From NCBI GenBank assembly GCA_973895155.1, contig OZ316891.1:2790001-2854000 (forward strand): DNA of 64,000 nt, read 5' to 3'. This document shows positions 10,852 to 22,920 of this stretch, piece by piece. The notes beneath the pieces are model-generated. The model saw only the letters and a list, made by a program, of their open reading frames with translations. It was not told the origin of the DNA and did no database searches. Numbering within the stretch: the first letter of the stretch is position 1; each line of letters begins with the position of its first letter. The position numbers and the translations under genes are program-made. The DNA is from Marsupella aquatica. Taxonomy: Eukaryota > Marchantiophyta.

Positions 10852-13800
10852 CGGGGCTAGGGATTAATAAGAAGTGGTCGTCCTCGGGAGCCAGGTCCAA
10901 AACTAAACAAAGGTTCCCGCTGTCGGCCCAGTAGAGTGAGGCTAAAGTTAGCGGCACCTCGTTTCATCGGTGTCGTTGCTCGTGCGTTGGCATCACACTC
11001 CGCCTCCAAATGTGGCCCACCCTGTTTAGTTGGACCGCATTTCTGTCGAAGTTGGAAGGTCACCTTGTTTGATCTTCGTGTCACGTTCGCATTGGTCAAA
11101 TATAAATTTTCAAAAGAAGTTGACAAACAGCAGTGCTGGGTGCCCTATCTATCTGTCTACCCTAAACCCTTTTCTTCATATGGTGTGCTAACAAAATGTC
11201 TTTTTGTGAATCACCCGTGTTAATTTTTCTTATGGTGACATTTCCTACTAATTATGAGTTGGACCTAAGGGTGTTTTTCAGCACCCAACCTGTCATTCTT
11301 CTTGCATATAGCATGTTCATCTTGGAACATGTCTTGTTTTTTGTCTTGTAATGATATGTAATTCATTTGATTTATTTACGAACCCCATGAGAGGTCCCTT
11401 CCAAAATTCCTGGCACTAGAGTGTGCCACATCAATAACAACCGTAACAAACAAGACTCATCAGTTTTATGAATCAACTTATAGTTTTCATTTGTGTTTGC
11501 GTCAATTTGGGTGTAAATTCAGGGACGCCATGCCATAAAAATAAATGTAAAAATTTAAAAATGCAAAGAGCAAGATGGGTAAAACTGTCACAATATAACC
11601 ATTTTAGTTAAGTATCTAATTTTTAAAATTAAATTCAAATATTTAAAAAATAAATAATGACTAATAACTAACTTGATAACTTCCTTGTTAAAGGATAATT
11701 GGCACATGGAGTAAGATTTCCAGCCTTTTGCAATTCAAGCAAACTATGAGCTATGGTCGGAATTTGAACTCAATGAATTGATTCAATTCATTTGATCAGA
11801 CATTGATCTGGTTTCAAATGGACTTGCCATGGATTGACTATTGACTCTCGTAGCTTGAGAATTTGGTTGCATGTAACAAAAAAGTTTGATTTTGACAAGT
11901 ACTTGTGATAACCATCCTGTCGACTTTGGCCTGCAAAGCAAAATATTCATGTGGCAGTTGAAAAAATGTCAAATGCTTAGACATGGCTGAATGGGTCCAC
12001 AATTGATTTGGTGAGAAAATCTAGTCTAATCTAAACAATACAAGCTATAAAACCTAAAATATTTGTCCAACACAACATGACTACCAGCTTCTCTTCTTAA
12101 TCATACTTCTCTCTTTTGAAAGCTTAAGCGCTGCCCTTCTCCATTTGGTGAATAGTTGCGTCAAGGTCATGAGGCTATTAACCTCTAATTCAAAACTTGC
12201 CAAATTCAGACTTCGGTGAAATCTCTAGAATTTCCAATAATTTGAAAGTACATAGACAAATCACGTGACAAATATTATACAAAGAGGACTCAGCAACTAG
12301 AAAGCTTAGGGTTCCTTGCTTAGAAAAGCAGATTTCTCATTTGATATGGAGAAAGGAGTCTTCTCAACTCAATTTGAGTGCATAAGGCAATTTAGTGGTC
12401 AAATATAGTGTCATCCAATGCCCAAATCAACTAACATAAACAAAATTGTGCCTTGGGTTTATTAATTAATGTTCTAAAATTAGTGAAATATCTCATAGAT
12501 CTTAAGTGTTTTAATGTGTGCTAGCAGAGCATTATGGACCCTTGTATGGGCCATATTAGCCTCTCAAAATGCAAGCTCAAACAAGGCCTAAAAAATGTAG
12601 CTAGCGGGTCCATGAACTAATTTATGATAAAAAAATAGGTACATGTAAAGTATATGCCAAGAACTCACTTAATGAAGAGTGAGTGACATAGTACACATGC
12701 AAAGAAAAGCACATTATGACCCAAAAAATACAAAGGTACTAAAGAGTTGTGCACATGCACTACAGATTTTCACTTGCTTCTAGGTAATGACAATCAACTC
12801 ATTTAAAACCATAAATTTTGTAAAGAAAACCAAGAGGGGAACTTAGTACACCTGATTCCTTTTCAATCACCTGAATAATGATAATTCACTAAGGAGTGAT
12901 TGAAAAGGAAAGATTAAACATTTATGAGGGGAGCCAAATGCATTAAAGGCATCTGAAAGTTAATTCAAAAGCAAATTAATACAAATGATTCACCTACTCT
13001 AGTTAAGGCACATTAAAATCAAAATACTGAACACAATCTGAATAAGACAAAATATGAAAGGTGGATTCTCCATATAGCATATTGCACACTGTCTCCTTGA
13101 AATCAAGTTGCCAAGCCATCTCGTTAAAATTGTGTTGCCAAGCCAACTCACCGACTCCCCGGTAATGTCCAACTGCCATCTCATTTGCATTTGACAACAC
13201 TAATGTATAATGTCACTTACTGTTGACAATAATTTGAAATGCAAGGGCATTGGGTTAGTGGGCCCAATTAAACAGGGAAAGAAACAGCCCAAAGGGTATC
13301 TTGGGTTCTAGTTTTCCTGCAGTGCCTGAGATGGTCTCCATGAGGTGCACTCTTCACATGCCCCTGCAGGCCAGTTTTGGGTTGGTTTCTACAGCATCCT
13401 TTAGTGATGAGTGAAACACAATAGCCAACATGCTCCATATTTTCAAGGTTAAAACTTAAGGCACTGGTTGATTTTTAAGTTAGGCCTCATGTCAAATTGT
13501 CCACCCCCTTTTGTATTAATCCAGTGCTGGGTCTCTTGGGTGCTGGCCCAATTAGATTATTTTCTTCCATGATACTTGGAACATGGAATAAATATTGATT
13601 GATCCAAAGGTCATCCAGGATAAACAGTCCAATATTTTGCGTGTTTGATTTCACTCAATACCTATCCAATAACTTACAAGCCTATATGTGGTAATGTAGA
13701 TTCATTCCCAGATAGGCAGGGATCTCTGGTAAACAACAAGCCTGTTCAATGCTCTGTTGGGAAAACACTTTGATTTGTCTAAAACCAGGACAACAGCACT

Positions 13801-15289
13801 CTTGACTACATTTGTTTGCCTGATTGCTTGGAATGAGCTACACATATTTCCAGGAGTTGAAATGTATGAAGGTAGGGCCTGGGTAGGGCAAATTGAATGT
13901 GTTGAATTCAATTTTTGGAAACTTTCTCAGTTTGGCAGATTTTCAGTTCCAATAATAAGCAGAGATATATGATGATGAATGTGTGTGCATTGATCTCTTC
14001 CATACCATCTGGGTGTCTTCAAGAAAGTCCCACAAGTCTTTGATGAATATAAGACAAAATTTCTCCTGAGATTGTTGCTATTCTATTCATACTGAAATTC
14101 AGTTGTTGGAAATTTGCATCTTTCTGGGAAGGTAATGCCCTAGATAAGGAGGAATTTTTGCTTGGATGGACCTCCAAGTTTGAGGTCATGATGAGGATGG
14201 ACCAAGCATTTTTGGACACCTACAAGGGGAGCAGTTATTCAAAGGAACTGAAGGTGTTATTAAAGTAAAAAGAAACATTTAAAAGTGGTTCATCCAGATT
14301 GGGGTAGTTCATCCAGGCATTTTGTCAAATGTTGTAGTCTATGGGAGTGTCAGTTTGACGTAAGGAGCTTCATTAATAAATTGTTACATAAATCTGCAAT
14401 CAACACTACTCAAACACTCATGTACGAAGAGCATGTTCCCAAGATATATAGTGAGGGTCAATGGGTCATTCCTTGCTTTCATCCATCCTTCCCTTTGTAC
14501 CGGGTGACCCAACAAAATAGAGGATGTCATGGTGATACAACATAATGTTTGCATGTGATTCTCATAGGGGGCTATGAGCTTATTAGGTCTGAATGCAATG
14601 TTGGGGAAAAATTGCATGGCACAACGTCGCATGGAACCATGTACAACGTAAAATTGACACAGACAGAGAGATACATGGTTCACCCCATCTAGGTTACGAC
14701 CATGGCAGAGAGAAGAAATCACAATGCAAACCCAATACATCTGCCATATACCATGCTCATCCTGGAACATGTTTTATTGTTTGTCTTGTAGTGATCTGAA
14801 AGTAAATAAAATATGAGAGAATAGAAGTGTTGTTATATAAGTAAAGTGCTAAGAAAAGCACAGTGACCAAAAAAAGGTACAGTCAAACGATGCTACGATG
14901 TGTGCACTTAACTCAGGGTGCCTTATGAATGACACTCCTTTCAATAAAAACCATAAACCTAGGAAAGAAAAACATGAGGAGAACTTAAGAGGCTATGCAT
15001 TCATGTTCTTCAGCATCATTTCTCTCACTCATGGTGGTGGAGTCTTTGGTTCATCTCTAAGGAAACACATACTGTGAAAGGGGGCTAAACACTCTAGAAT
15101 ACCTAAAACTAAAGGGGTCTAAAAATTAATTAAAAAAATTTAGACCCCTTGATAAGGCAGATTGAAATGAGAATACATGACACAACAATCTGAATAAGAC
15201 AAAATCTGAAATGTGCATTCACCATATAGCAGCTTCACAAATCCATAGCCATAGCCTAACAAACTTGCAAGTTAGTTGCTCTATGAGCA
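10852..15289. other. Gene-poor AT-rich intergenic sequence
   Basis: No frame longer than about 130 codons is present and none is recognisable. No RNA gene, inverted-repeat element or array was seen. Frames at 14285-14800 overlap on both strands and are treated as chance. Confidence 0.5.
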
Positions 15290-15558
15290 TTCCTCTCCTC
15301 CCTCTCTCTATCTCATCTCCAACTCCTGAAGACTGATCTCTAGTGTGAGCACAATGAAGTGCTCCTCCAGGGTTATACCCCCTCTCCACTAGTCTAACCT
15401 CAGCAACCTTTCTAGTGTGAGCACAATGAAGTGGGTTCCTCTCCTCCCTCTCTCTATCTCATCTCCAACTCCTGAAGAATGATCTCTAGTGTGAGCACAA
15501 TGAAGTGCTCCTCCAGGGTTATACCCCCTCTCCACTAGTCTAACCTCAGCAACCTTTT
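15290..15558. repeat. Tandem duplication, 146-bp offset
   Basis: TTCCTCTCCTCCCTCTCTCT starts at 15290 and 15436. Each copy runs through CTCCTCCAGGGTTATACCCC to CAACCTTT. The copies are almost identical over about 120 bp, so the event is recent. The phrase CTAGTGTGAGCACAATGAAG also occurs a third time at the junction. Confidence 0.9.
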
Positions 15559-17199
15559 AACTGTGGTTAGGTTGCACCCAAGTTAACCTAACCAAGCACT
15601 AGAGTTAAGTACCAACACATAGCACATGTGGTAAGGCATAATGTTGGGTTGGATGGGAGGGTTATTCAATAACATTTATAACAAATATAAACATCAAAAT
15701 TCACAGATGAGAGGCCCTAGTCTCTTTCACCTGGATTTGTTGGGTCTAATATAATATAGTAGCATTTCAATACAATGACAGAATTTCAAGTTACTTGGAT
15801 ATATATAAATAACTCTTGATGTCTATACCTTTTGCTGGGGTCCATTTGCAGCAAGAGTTATAGTTAGTGAGTTGCTGAAATAATCTAGGCTTAGTGCCTG
15901 TAACTATACCACAACAAAAGCCAACTGATGTGAATCTTAGCCCATTATCTGTGATACAATGAGAATCATTCACCTAGAAAAGGACCACTACATAAGGGAA
16001 GCATATCACAGCCTCAAGCAACACAATTAATAACAAGCATGTGGCCAGTCTACTCAAATAAGGTGTTTATAAATTTTTAATGACTAGCACAATGCTTGTG
16101 CATTGCAAAGTATTGTCAATAATAAGTGATGTTAAGTGGAAGCATAATTGAGCATAAATGAGATGACCAGGCAGTAGGTCACTTGGAGGAGTTGGGCTGG
16201 CCATTTGATTTCAAGGAGTGTGCAGGCTACAGGGAGAGATATAGGTTGGGCATGAAATGGTGCACAATGACACCTTTAGGCCCATCGTATGGTTAGGAAA
16301 ATATTTCACAATAATCCAATAGCCATGGAGGCTTCCCACTAACATGACATTTTGTAGACAGACCATGAGAAAGAAAGAACTAAATTACATGGTATACCTA
16401 GTATTTAGATGACATACCATGCTTGTGGGAGGGAGAATAATGCTTGAAATGTCTCTTCTTCTTGGACTATACATGCAATTCTACAACTATAATAAAGGAA
16501 CCCGCCTTTTTTTGTCCTCCATCCCAATACAAAAAAGGCTCCTAGGTGGGAAGATACACAACAGTTGGATTAGATTGGCTGTTTTCCCTGACCATTGAAG
16601 AAGGAAATGTGCATCCCTGGCACATATGTGCTTCCCTCTGCCCCATAAATGCCCCGGCCCGACTCCCTATGGGCCTGTGCGTGCATAGGGCTCGTCATCC
16701 ATAAATAGAATATAAGATTATATATTTTTTGTGTACATCTTAACCTATCATCTCTCCTGCATGGCAAAGGGACCACATAGCAAAAAGGACTTATATCAGG
16801 AAAAACAATATCAAGATATTCAAAGTTCAGTATTGCTACAATAAGAAAGTTTATTGTTTTTTGGGTCATTTTAATCAATCTAAGCATTCAAAGATAGTCT
16901 TTCAATCTTCTCAGTTGTTCTCAAGTATCTTCTTTGAAAGGATGTCAACTTCGCAAGGATCCCAACTTCGCAAGTGAAATTTTTGATTCTTATGTTGGTC
17001 AATCTAATTATCCTTCTGTCTTACCTTTCTTGGACATACTTTATCACCTATAGCATAAGATAGACATGCTCATCCTTATGAGAACTCATTTATTATGATT
17101 TTCTACACCCAGGAAAATCATGCACAATCTATCATCTTTGGAGAACAATATTTCTATAGATGATGCAAAGGGGAGTTTCATAAATGATATGCAAAGTGC
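15559..17199. other. No gene seen; includes MATE 3' flank
   Basis: AT-rich sequence with only short chance frames. The right end should contain the 3' untranslated region of the MATE gene. Confidence 0.45.
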
Positions 17200-20100
17200 T
17201 TAGCATTGCAGTGAGAGTAATTGTGACCTTGATAATGGGTAGTTGTATCCATCAGTCAAGCCTCTAAAACAAAGCACTATACTGGGAATACAGAATATGC
17301 GTACCTGCAGACTTTTTGAGTGGCTTGGCAGCAAAGGCTTGCGCACAGAAGCCCCTTCAGCTGATTGAGCTATTCGGTCAAGAGCTTTGTCAGCCTGATC
17401 CAAATTCAAAAATGACATGTAAGCAAGAAATGTCCCTTTGCAACCTTTTGCAGTCAGGCAAAGGGGATATATTGCATACTGATGAGTAAAAATAAGCAGA
17501 GACAAATACTATCCAAAGTTTGGCCAGTTGTTCTCATTAAGACTCAAACTGGTGATATCAATGCAAAATGGGGATCAGATCAGCACCATGAATTAAAGCT
17601 TGTGATTAAGGCACTCACCATTCTTCTCCAATTGGTACAGGAAACTAGAGTGAGTACAAAGGAAGTTTGCACAAAAATGGCCAAGACTAGTCCCATCACC
17701 AAACCCTGCAAGGCAAGAACTTTTCAAGTCATGTAAATGGCAAACTACAATATAGTTCAAAGAAATTGTCAACCAGTATGACCTGCAAAATCTCACTTTA
17801 AGAATGTTTTCATCCTGAGATCTACAATAATTTACGATAGCATTAGACAAAGGAGACAAGAGACTACTATTCCTAAAATTGGTGGAGTTTCTTGGAAATT
17901 CCTGGTTTCTATTACACTTATACCTTGCCATTGAGGTGGAGCCAGAAGGCTAAAAAGAGACAAGTTGGAATTCCAACAATATAGTAAGCTGTCAAATTTA
18001 TTGCTGCCCCAAAAGCTTGTCGTCCAGAGCCTCTTATGACACCTATGCCAAATCATTGCAGACAACGGTCAGCTTCAGTTTTACTAAAATCAGATCAATT
18101 CAATGTCTGAAACTGATAAACAAAGTAAACACCTTTTCGCAACCACATGTGCCAAGTTAGATCCCCAAGAAGTCCTACTTACCTGAGCCCACATATTGAA
18201 TGGAATCCATGAGAGTTGAACAAGCTAGAAGAGGTATCATTTCTGTGACATAATCTAAAACCTCTTCAACGTTTGTGAAGGCATGCCCCCAGAAACGGCC
18301 AAAAAGCATCAAAGCCACAAAAACAACACAACCATCAAGGGCTGCAAGACCAAAAGCAACTTTCACTGCCATCTTTGCTGCATCAGGCCTATTGGCTCCA
18401 AGCTCGTTTGAGACTCTGATACTGCACACAAGCAAACCAACAGAAAAGGTTTTGTTGTCCATTAACTCTCAATCAAAGCATGCACACAATACACCTAGCC
18501 AGTTCAAGAAGCACTCATCCTGCACATCTCTCAAATGCATTCAGTTAATAAGGAGAAACTTCAATGGGTTTGGGGATTGTTAGGCTTTTTGGCTGTTTGG
18601 TCTTATTGTGATTTTATTGGCTTTTGTTCTCCTCTTATTGGGTTTCCTACCCTTGGGATCCTGTGTTCCAGTTAGACATTTTTTGCCTTTTGGAAGTGTT
18701 ATGTATACTACAAAAGACCCTTGGACCCCATTCTGTAAGCCTGAGCCTCTTTTGAACTACTCTGCACATATATTCCCATGTCTCTCAACTTACCACTGGT
18801 CTTTTTCCCAAGTAGGTATCCAAGTTAGTCACCCTAGGTTAAATAAGGGATTATTCTCCTAGTCAAGGAGGGGTCCCTTTCCAAAGGACCATTTATGGAG
18901 GAAATGTGAAGAATCCAATCCCCCTTTCAATCTCTATCTCAATCTCTTCTCATCATGGACAAACAAAAAAAATTGCTGTCTATTTGGAAAAGGTTGGTTT
19001 GGCACTGTGGGCAACCACCTACCTAGCTGCGACACACAGGCCCAAAGGGATCATGTCCGTGAGATTGACGGTGTTCAAGGAGATTGTCAATAGTGAGAGT
19101 TCAAGGCTAGGCTTTGGCAGCAGTCCCGACGAGAGCACTAGCAGTTCAAACGACCACCACTCGAAGCAGATCATCACCACGCTAGGCACTGCCAAGCTCA
19201 AATATATTTTGATTGATCCAAATGCATCTCGAATTGCAAACCCGCCCCAACATTGACCTGAGAAATTTACACCAATTGACACGTCCAGTAAGTTTTAAAA
19301 CTTTGTCCTGGGTTGGTGAAAAATAATGCTCCCAATACCAAGAGAAAAAACCTACACTCAAAAATCATGTTCAAGTTTTGTGAGGCCCTGAAGTTCACTG
19401 ATATGGGTGACGGATGTGTGATAGGGTTAACAGCCTCATTCTAAATTTATATTATAGAAAAACTAAAATGGTTTTTTTATCCACTATCCTATTTTAATTT
19501 TCAAACCCAAAACCTTACCTTAATTTTTACCTCAACGGGGAGAGCTTTCTTAGAAGACACCCACCACACTCTCCCAAGGAAATTGTACAGGACACAACAA
19601 GGGGAGAGCTTTTGTACAATACACTCACCACACTCCCCCAAGAAAATCTTCTAATGAAGCACAATAGAAACTAGAATCAGGGCATATGGTCTAGAGTGAA
19701 CCCTCTGGACCATGACTGTTGGGGGCACAGATACCATGTCGGGTGGAACTGCAAACCTGCACTAACCATGTGTTTATGAGCAAAGCTGCGACATTCAAGC
19801 TACTGTAGTTGTGTAGGACACAAAATGGGGAGAGGTTTTGAATAGGACACACTCACCATGTGTTTATGACCAAAGCTGTGACATCGAAGCTAGTTGTGTA
19901 GGACACAAAATGGGGAGAGGTTTTGAGTAAGATAAGTCCTGGTTAGAGGGCATTGTGAGATACATTGCCCCCCAAAACTAGAACCATGGCCCAAGTTTGG
20001 AGGGGCATTATTCTCCTAATGCCCTTAACAAGGGCATTAATATATGTAAAAATGTGAATGAGTTTTTGACACCAGACAAGAAAAATTGAATTTCTAAAAT

Positions 20101-21656
20101 ATAAGTTTATAGTTAAACAGCCTTGCAAGATGTGATTTCTATGCAATTGACCAAAAACATGAAAAAATTGATATAATACATGTTTTGTTTTCTATGGCAA
20201 AAGTAAATCTGGGTTTATGCTTAGTACATTTATGTTGTTTTCCACATAACCCCTTATTCAAAAGAGGGGAAATTGTATGGATTTTAATGAACTCAAAAAA
20301 ATAAAATTATAAATCACATTTTTATATTGAAAACTAATGAATCACAAAAGTATCCAAGTAGAGGAGACTCACCACACTTCCCCGAGAAAATGGTATAGGA
20401 CAGAAGCAGCACAAACAGAAACCAATATGAGGTCACCGCCGCCATAGCCCCACCAACAAGCCCGAACCCAAGATAGTAAATGTACGTCCAGCAGACGAAG
20501 GGGTGGAGAATTGCTGTGGCGAGAGAGCTAAGAAACATTGGCATGACGAGTGACTGTGTTTGGAGGAATTTCACGAGGGGCTGAGTCATTGCGGAGGAGA
20601 GCAAGCCGGGCGAAAGGTGGCGGAGGTATGAGGCGGCGAGGCGGGAGATTTCGGGGTCTTGCCCCACAGCGAGGAGGATCTTCTCCATGTTGAACCAGAT
20701 GGCGAGAATTGGAACGACTGTGGACGTTGTCACCATGATGGACGACTGGAGGTACACTCCCAACAGGTGATACTGCTTCGCCCCGTATGCCTGGCCGCAT
20801 AGCGTCTCCAGCCCCGTCGCCAGGCCCATCTGTATCAGACAAGAAATCGCAGCCAGGCACATATCTCATCTCGGCGTCACCCATGCACAAAGAAATTTTA
20901 CTGTCTAAATAGCATTCACTGGTCAATTGAAACCCTAAGGTGGCATCCCTACGGAGACTGTCGAGAGCCAGCACCTTCCAATGCTCACCGACATCCAAAT
21001 GTCTACATTTTAACTACACATAAAACCGAAATCCAATGGCACAAACTTTTGAAGACATTCACTATCGAATCATGGAGGGAGAGCTGGTGTGGTGTATCAG
21101 AGGTAAAGCCAAAGAGTTTCTCGCATGTGGAGGGAGATGAAGAAAAAAGATTGTGAGAGTGAAGCATTCAGTGCAGAAATCCGAAAGGTCATCAGGAGAC
21201 AGCCCTAAAAATTGTGAGAAGCGAAAAGTGCAGCCCACCACGAGAGAAAGAGCAAAGCATCTCCAATGTCCATTAGACTCTGCACGAGGCAGAGAGCTTT
21301 GCGATGCAATTACATACCATTAAAGAGAAGCCAGAAACTACAGCAAAGGAATTCGCTAAGGAGACACTGGACAGCTCCACCTCGCCCAAGTGACCCACGA
21401 ACATGACAGACATGACGACGATAGAGTAGGTTAGTATGTTGCCAGCCACAATCGGCCCGGCCAGACGGCATTGCAACTTGACTTCCGCAAGCACAACGTT
21501 ACGACCTCCACCTCCACCTTCTCTTCGACTTTCGCCAGTTTTTTGAAGTGTGGTTCCAGAACCAATCCGACCTTCTATTTCTCTGGAATTGTCCTCCTCC
21601 CCCTCCACTCCATTGGATTCGGACCATCCATTCTGTGCTCCCTGTTCGGCAGCCAT
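17200..21656 (-). CDS. MATE (DETOXIFICATION) efflux transporter, seven exons
   Basis: Plant MATE proteins are polytopic membrane antiporters that export organic cations, secondary metabolites or xenobiotics to vacuole or apoplast. The exons are 21656-21318, 20829-20373, 19257-19023, 18421-18183, 18042-17924, 17705-17619 and 17394-17200. All junctions are GT-AG and phases match, giving about 556 residues. Hallmarks are GPIVAGNILTYS and MFVGHLGEVELSS in exon 1, the family signature ETLCGQAYGAKQY in exon 2, SFELLVLSSGLLP in exon 3, RVSNELGA in exon 4, and RGSGRQAFGAAINLTAYY in exon 5. The first ~55 residues are an acidic, glycine-rich tail. The start is the only ATG upstream in frame before the family domain. 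The end is less certain: exon 7 either reads to the TGA at 17202-17200 or splices at a GT after residues KSLQ. The transported substrate cannot be inferred. Confidence 0.9.
19537..19646. repeat. 64-bp tandem duplication in MATE intron 2, resembling the exon 2 donor region
   Basis: GGGGAGAGCTTT occurs at 19537 and 19601, each followed by a CACACTCYCCCAAGRAAAT phrase. The same phrase, slightly changed, forms the end of MATE exon 2 at 20369-20390. The copies therefore look like duplications of that exon-intron junction. Confidence 0.75.
19767..19930. repeat. 90-bp tandem duplication in MATE intron 2
   Basis: CATGTGTTTATGASCAAAGCT starts at 19767 and 19857, and both copies end in GGGGAGAGGTTTTGARTA. 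The copies share ACTCACCA-type sequence with the neighbouring junction-like repeats. Confidence 0.85.
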
Positions 21657-22731
21657 TGTATCTCCAGCCACTCTAGACTCTAGAGCTGGAATGTTTCCAC
21701 CCCTGCTGCTAAATCCCAGCTGCAATCTAACTAACAAGTCCAACCCATCACCAAACTGTTCGAGCTCCTGTAGGAATTGGCTCAACCTTTTCACTTTGAT
21801 TTTCACCACCAACAATCCAAGGAGATGGATGAAAAATTGTTGTCCAGTTACCTACCACGAAACAGTGTTCAATTTGCAAATTGTTCAGTGAGAGTGCGGC
21901 ATCAACCATCAGAGATATGAGGAATGCAATGGAATTGTGCTGATCCAAGGCAAGCGATGAAAAATTGCGGTATCGCTAGCTACCATCAGAGACTGTTCAA
22001 TTACCTGCCAAAACTGTTGATTGAGACTGCAGGATCAACACCAGACGTACGAATTACGCAATATCTCTGTGCTGTTTGGCTGGCTACCGTCAGAAAGTAA
22101 GTGGTCTACAATTCATCACATATTAGACAAAAATCAAGAGAAAGTTGTTGACCCTCTACGTCTCTTTAGAGCCAAAAGCCCGGCCAAAGGCAATCGGTCT
22201 GGGAATTCGGAACAACTCAAAAGGTCGTCCATTCAATCTCTCGCTTTCCCAGCACTTTCCTAATCGAAGGACTTCAGTTTTGTAGTTACGATCACAAGAA
22301 GAACAATTGAAGCTCAATCAGCGAATGCCAATTCTGAAGGCAATTTGTTACGCAACAAAATTCGGATGGTCGATGAGTGAGCTCACTTTCTAGGATTAGG
22401 ATTGCATTTTGAGCGTAAGCTTTTAGCACCGTTGCTGGAAACGATTGACTCAAAGGACCTCGAGAGCCCTGTTCTTTCCAAAGAATTTAGATGTCACCAC
22501 TCCCAGCAATGTAGTTGTTTAACTTGACTTTATTATAAGATAGTGACCCTCACAGCTTCATAGTTTCTAATGATGGTTTTTAGCCATAATTTTTTCACAG
22601 GGTGCAAAAAAAAACAACTTTTTCACGAGCTACATCATTATAGAGCTTGACTATTTTAACTTATTGAAAAATATATAAAAAACTAAGTTATACTATATTT
22701 TCTAAATTTATTAAATCACAAACTTTGTATA
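21657..22731. other. MATE upstream region, no other gene
   Basis: This is the 5' flank of the transporter. No reliable promoter element or reading frame is seen. Confidence 0.4.
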
Positions 22732-22920
22732 GGGGATGCAGTGGTGGAAAGTGCCCAGATATGTCCTTGAGGTCATGAGTGTAATTTTTCTTTTCCAATC
22801 AACCAACGGCCGAGAAGCAGATCTTGGAGATGCAGTGGTAGAAGAGCCCAGTTGGGTCCTTGAGGTCGTGAGTTCAAATCGAGCATGATGTAGATTTTCT
22901 TTTCCAATCAACTAACCGCC
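22732..22920 (+). repeat. Two tandem tRNA-related SINE-like units
   Basis: Units start at GATGCAGTGGTRGAA (22735 and 22829, offset 94 bp) and end with TTTTCTTTTCCAATCAACYAAC. The second unit contains TGGTAGAAGAG, close to a polymerase III box A. About 30 bp later it has GTTCAAATC, which fits the box B consensus GWTCRANNC exactly. In the first unit box B is mutated. This arrangement suggests a tRNA-derived SINE head or a degraded tRNA duplicate. I could not confirm a cloverleaf by eye. Confidence 0.45.

Noticed and set aside
22829-22890. Functional tRNA gene
   Set aside because: Only box A-like and box B motifs are seen. I could not find a convincing acceptor stem or anticodon arm, and the unit is tandemly repeated with a non-tRNA tail.
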